This document shows, in pieces, positions 61,385-64,000 of a stretch of DNA of 64,000 nucleotides (its first letter is position 1; each line of letters begins with the position of its first letter). Below the pieces are notes generated by a model. It worked only from the letters and a program-made list of their open reading frames with translations, searched no databases and had not been told where the DNA came from. Both the position numbers and the translations under genes were made by a program. Source of the stretch: Frigoribacterium sp. Leaf415 (lineage in GTDB: Bacteria > Actinomycetota > Actinomycetes > Actinomycetales > Microbacteriaceae). The stretch spans positions 154,854 to 218,853 of the forward strand of contig NZ_LMQR01000002.1 in assembly GCF_001424645.1 (NCBI RefSeq). Direction: 5' to 3'.

Positions 61385-62320
61385 CTACTGTACAGCATCT
61401 GCCAGGTGTTCGAGGCCACCGATGAGGTCCCGGTTGATCACGGCAGCGACACGGGCGCCGTCGCCGGCGGCAACGATGAGTTGCTGGGGGCCGGGCGCGG
61501 TGCTCTCGCCGGCGGCGTACAGCCCGGGAACCGACGTGCGACCATGGTCGTCCACGACGAGCAGTCCGTCGCCGTCCAGGTCGGCCCCCGTCGCCGAGAC
61601 GTAGTCCAGCGCAGCCGACCACTCCGGGCGGACGAAGCCACCGGCCCGAGGCACGACCGTGCCGTCCTCGAGCACGACGCCACGCATGCCGTCACGATCG
61701 CCGTCGATGCTCATGACGCGACGACGATCCACGGTGATCCCCCGGGCGGCCAACGCAGCCTCGTCCGCCGAGGTCACCACGTCCGAACCGTGCGTGAAGA
61801 CGATGAGGTCGTCGGTCCACTGCGAGAGCAACAGGGCGCGGTCGACGAGGTCGGGGTGCTCACCGATCAGGGCGAGCGGCTGGTCACGCTTGTCGTACCC
61901 GTCGCACTCGATGCAGCTGTGGACGTACGTGCCGTAGAACGCTCGGAGTTGGGCGATCTCAGGCAGGGTCTCGCTCAGCCCCGTCGTCACCAGCACGGTC
62001 CCTGCCAGCGCGGACGACTCCTGCCCACGGAACGCGCACGAAATCTCGAACCCGCCGTCGACCGGGACGACGTTCGTCGCCAGGGTCTGCCGGTGTTCGG
62101 CCCCCTCGTACCCCAGGAACTCGTCGCGTCCGAGCTTGCGGAGCTCGAGCGGCGAGATGCCGTCGCGGGTGAGGTACCCGTGCGAGAGCAGCGTGGCGGA
62201 GTTCCGCGGCCGGTTGCTGTCGATCAGCACGACGCGTCGGCGGGCGCGGACGAGGTTGAGCGCGGCGCTCAACCCTGCGGGGCCGCCCCCGATGACAGCG
62301 ACGTCGTAGCGCTCGGTCAT
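61385..62320 (-). CDS. Thioredoxin reductase-like FAD/NAD(P) oxidoreductase
   Basis: A 311-residue flavoprotein with an N-terminal FAD site [19 protein letters not shown] and the C-terminal [27 protein letters not shown]. The redox position reads CIECDGYD, so two Cys are kept in the CxxC spacing with an unusual IE between them. [18 protein letters not shown] is the NAD(P) region, though its GxGxxA motif is weak ([12 protein letters not shown]). It may be a thioredoxin/mycoredoxin-type reductase or a small-molecule dithiol oxidase-like relative. It overlaps the gltX stop by four bases, so translation is coupled to gltX. Confidence 0.82.
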   Translation of the reverse strand: MTERYDVAVIGGGPAGLSAALNLVRARRRVVLIDSNRPRNSATLLSHGYLTRDGISPLELRKLGRDEFLGYEGAEHRQTLATNVVPVDGGFEISCAFRGQESSALAGTVLVTTGLSETLPEIAQLRAFYGTYVHSCIECDGYDKRDQPLALIGEHPDLVDRALLLSQWTDDLIVFTHGSDVVTSADEAALAARGITVDRRRVMSIDGDRDGMRGVVLEDGTVVPRAGGFVRPEWSAALDYVSATGADLDGDGLLVVDDHGRTSVPGLYAAGESTAPGPQQLIVAAGDGARVAAVINRDLIGGLEHLADAVQ

Positions 62321-63807
62321 GAGCGGTCGGCGAGAGCCGAGAGTCGGGCAAGGGTCGACTCGCGGCCGAGGATCTCCATCGACTCGAACAACGGCGGACT
62401 CACGCGACGCCCGGACAGCGCCACCCGCAACGGGCCGTAGGCCACGCGGGGCTTGAGGCCGAGTCCGTCGACGAGCGCCTCCTTGAGGACCGCCTGGATC
62501 GACTCGTGCGTCCAGTCGGCCAGGCCCTCGAGGGCAGCCAAGGAGGCGCGCAGCACCTCGGTGGACCGCTCGCCCAGCGAGGCCAGCGCGTCGTCCTCGT
62601 GGACCAGGTCGTCGTCGGCGACGAACAAGAAGCCGAGCATGCCACGAGCCTCGGACAGGAGGGTCATGCGTTCTTGGACGAGGGGCGCCGCCTGCACGAG
62701 CACGGCACGCTCGGCCTCCGTCGGCGGAACGCTGACGACCCCGTCGAGGTAGGGCAGCAGTCGCTCGGTGAAGTCCCCAACGGACAGCAGTCGGATGTGG
62801 TCGCCGTTGATCGACTCGGCCTTCTTCACGTCGAACCGCGCGGGGTTCGGGTTCACGTCGACGACGTCGAACGCCGCGACCATCTCGTCGATCGAGAACA
62901 CGTCCCGATCGTGAGTCAAGGACCACCCCAGGAGCGCCAGGTAGTTGACGAGGCCCTCGGGGATGAAGCCGCGGTCTCGGTGGTGGAACAGGTTGGACTC
63001 GGGATCGCGCTTCGAGAGCTTCTTGTTGCCGTCACCCATGACATAGGGCAGATGGCCGAACCGAGGGACGAACGTGGTGATGCCGAGCTCGACCAGCGCC
63101 TCGTAGAGGGCGATCTGGCGGGGAGTGGACGAGAGGAGGTCCTCACCGCGCAGGACGTGGGTGATGCCCATCAGAGCATCGTCCAGCGGGTTCACGAAAG
63201 TGTAGAGAGGCACTCCGTTCGGTCGGACGACGACGAAGTCGCTGAACGATCCCGCCGGGAACGTGATCTCACCACGGACGAGGTCGTCGAAGCTGAGGTC
63301 GCGGTCGGGCACTCGCAACCGGAGCGCCGGCTGACGCCCCTCGGCTCGGAACGCCGCACGTTGCTCGTCGCTCAGCTCACGCTCGAAGTTGTCGTAACCC
63401 TGCTTGGGGTCTCGACCGTTGGCGATGTTGCGAGCCTCGATCTCCTCACCCGTGGCGAAACTCTCGTAGAGAAGCCCCCGCTCGAGCAGCTGATCGATGA
63501 CCCCGCGATAAATGTCGTGGCGCTGAGACTGACGGTAGGGGCCATGAGGCCCACCCGCGTCGACGCCCTCGTCCCAATCGATCTTGAGCCAGCGCAGGCC
63601 GTCGAGGATCTGCTCGTAGCTCTCTTCGCTGTCTCGGGCCGCATCGGTGTCTTCGATGCGGAAAACGAGCTTGCCACCCGTGTGTCGGGCGTAGGCCCAG
63701 TTGAAGAGGGCGGTGCGGATGAGGCCGACATGCGGCGTTCCGGTGGGCGAGGGGCAGAACCGCACGCGCACGTCGGTGCCGGTGGCGGTGGAGAAGGGAG
63801 CTGACAT
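62317..63807 (-). CDS. gltX: Glutamate-tRNA ligase
   Basis: GluRS charges tRNA-Glu and, in organisms without GlnRS, also tRNA-Gln, which is then amidated. The 496-residue class I synthetase has [22 protein letters not shown] (HIGH-type motif), [33 protein letters not shown], and [12 protein letters not shown] (KMSKS-type). ATG at 63807 is preceded by TAAGAT (63816-63821 on the plus scale) with an 8-base gap and no ribosome-binding site, so it too looks leaderless. One GGAGGCGCG word lies at 62542 (residues LRASLAAL). Confidence 0.97.
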   Translation of the reverse strand: MSAPFSTATGTDVRVRFCPSPTGTPHVGLIRTALFNWAYARHTGGKLVFRIEDTDAARDSEESYEQILDGLRWLKIDWDEGVDAGGPHGPYRQSQRHDIYRGVIDQLLERGLLYESFATGEEIEARNIANGRDPKQGYDNFERELSDEQRAAFRAEGRQPALRLRVPDRDLSFDDLVRGEITFPAGSFSDFVVVRPNGVPLYTFVNPLDDALMGITHVLRGEDLLSSTPRQIALYEALVELGITTFVPRFGHLPYVMGDGNKKLSKRDPESNLFHHRDRGFIPEGLVNYLALLGWSLTHDRDVFSIDEMVAAFDVVDVNPNPARFDVKKAESINGDHIRLLSVGDFTERLLPYLDGVVSVPPTEAERAVLVQAAPLVQERMTLLSEARGMLGFLFVADDDLVHEDDALASLGERSTEVLRASLAALEGLADWTHESIQAVLKEALVDGLGLKPRVAYGPLRVALSGRRVSPPLFESMEILGRESTLARLSALADRS

Positions 63808-63815
63808 CGCTGACG

Positions 63816-63821
63816 ATCTTA
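63816..63821 (-). promoter_or_regulatory. -10 element of gltX (leaderless promoter)
   Basis: TAAGAT on the minus strand, eight bases from the gltX ATG. Confidence 0.5.
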
Positions 63822-63855
63822 CCGGGGTTGGTGGGTGGGTCAGTGTTAAACGCAG

Positions 63856-63883
63856 AAAGGCCCCTTCCGAGGAAGGGGCCTTT
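63856..63883 (-). terminator. Terminator of the rRNA operon
   Basis: AAAGGCCCCTTCC / GGAAGGGGCCTTT, perfect 13-bp stem with a 2-base loop, about 30 bases downstream of the 5S gene on the minus strand and followed by a T-rich stretch. Confidence 0.8.
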
Positions 63884-63913
63884 CTGGTGTTTCGTGTGCT
63901 GTTCGCACTAAAA

Positions 63914-64000
63914 GGAGTCCGGCGGTGTCCTACTCTCCCACAAGGTCCCCCTTGCAGTACCATCGGCGCTGAGAGTCTTAGCTTCCGGGTTCGGAATGTG
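63914..64000 (-). rRNA. rrf: 5S rRNA, 3' part (gene continues past the window)
   Basis: On the minus strand: CATTCCGAACCCGGAAGCTAAG, then GCGCCGATGGTACTGC, then GGGAGAGTAGGACACCGCCGG, the conserved 3' two-thirds of actinobacterial 5S rRNA. The 5' end and the presumed 23S and 16S genes lie beyond position 64000. The exact 3' end is good to within a few bases. Confidence 0.93.

Overview
The window is high-GC (roughly 70% or more) actinobacterial chromosome. Family-level clues are a DUF3073 gene beside the purine genes, separate PurS/PurQ/PurL, a Gln tRNA and gltX next to an rRNA operon, lipobox lipoproteins, DtxR-type iron control and many leaderless promoters. I infer a plant- or soil-associated member of the Microbacteriaceae; the genus is open. 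No phage, integrase, transposase or CRISPR is present.

Layout. 0-12.6 kb: a cut M20 peptidase; prpD-prpB of the methylcitrate cycle; two envelope lipoprotein-like genes; an operon of iminopeptidase, APC permease and acetamidase facing its probable FadR-type regulator; a GH13 glucosidase. 12.7-19.4 kb: a hydroxamate siderophore locus, with a siderophore-interacting reductase divergent from desA, desB and a fused desC-desD, and one DtxR box between them. 19.8-30.8 kb: MarR regulator, DinB protein, an unknown membrane pair, a DEAD-box helicase with a long repeat tail, an RND efflux pump, and a MocR/YczE pair. 30.9-39.8 kb: a KimA-like permease, then a LacI regulator divergent from an ABC sugar importer with a debranching-type glucosidase. 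39.8-51 kb: a flavin monooxygenase-like gene, DUF3073, divergent purM/purF, an ABC exporter, and purD-purC. 51-56.2 kb: a ring-cleavage-type VOC protein, a NodA-like acyltransferase, furA-katA and an acyltransferase-3 protein. 56.4-64 kb: purS-purQ-purL, a second acyltransferase-3 protein, tRNA-Gln, a thioredoxin-reductase-like protein, gltX and the 3' part of a 5S rRNA gene.

How parts work together. The siderophore genes form one iron-repressed make-and-recover unit. The purine genes lie in three blocks (purM/purF, purDC, purSQL). Catabolic modules each sit beside a likely dedicated regulator with a visible operator candidate: FadR, LacI, MocR, MarR and Fur.

The most unusual property is the repeat landscape. 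A short word, GGAGGCGCGG, occurs about 60 times on both strands, in spacers, linkers and protein termini, sometimes as inverted pairs that form hairpins; this distribution resembles DNA uptake sequences. Four unrelated families of 60-120 bp palindromic repeats are interspersed, and one copy is read in frame as the tail of desB. Many genes show a TANNNT hexamer 6-8 bases before the start codon with no ribosome-binding site, which points to leaderless mRNAs.
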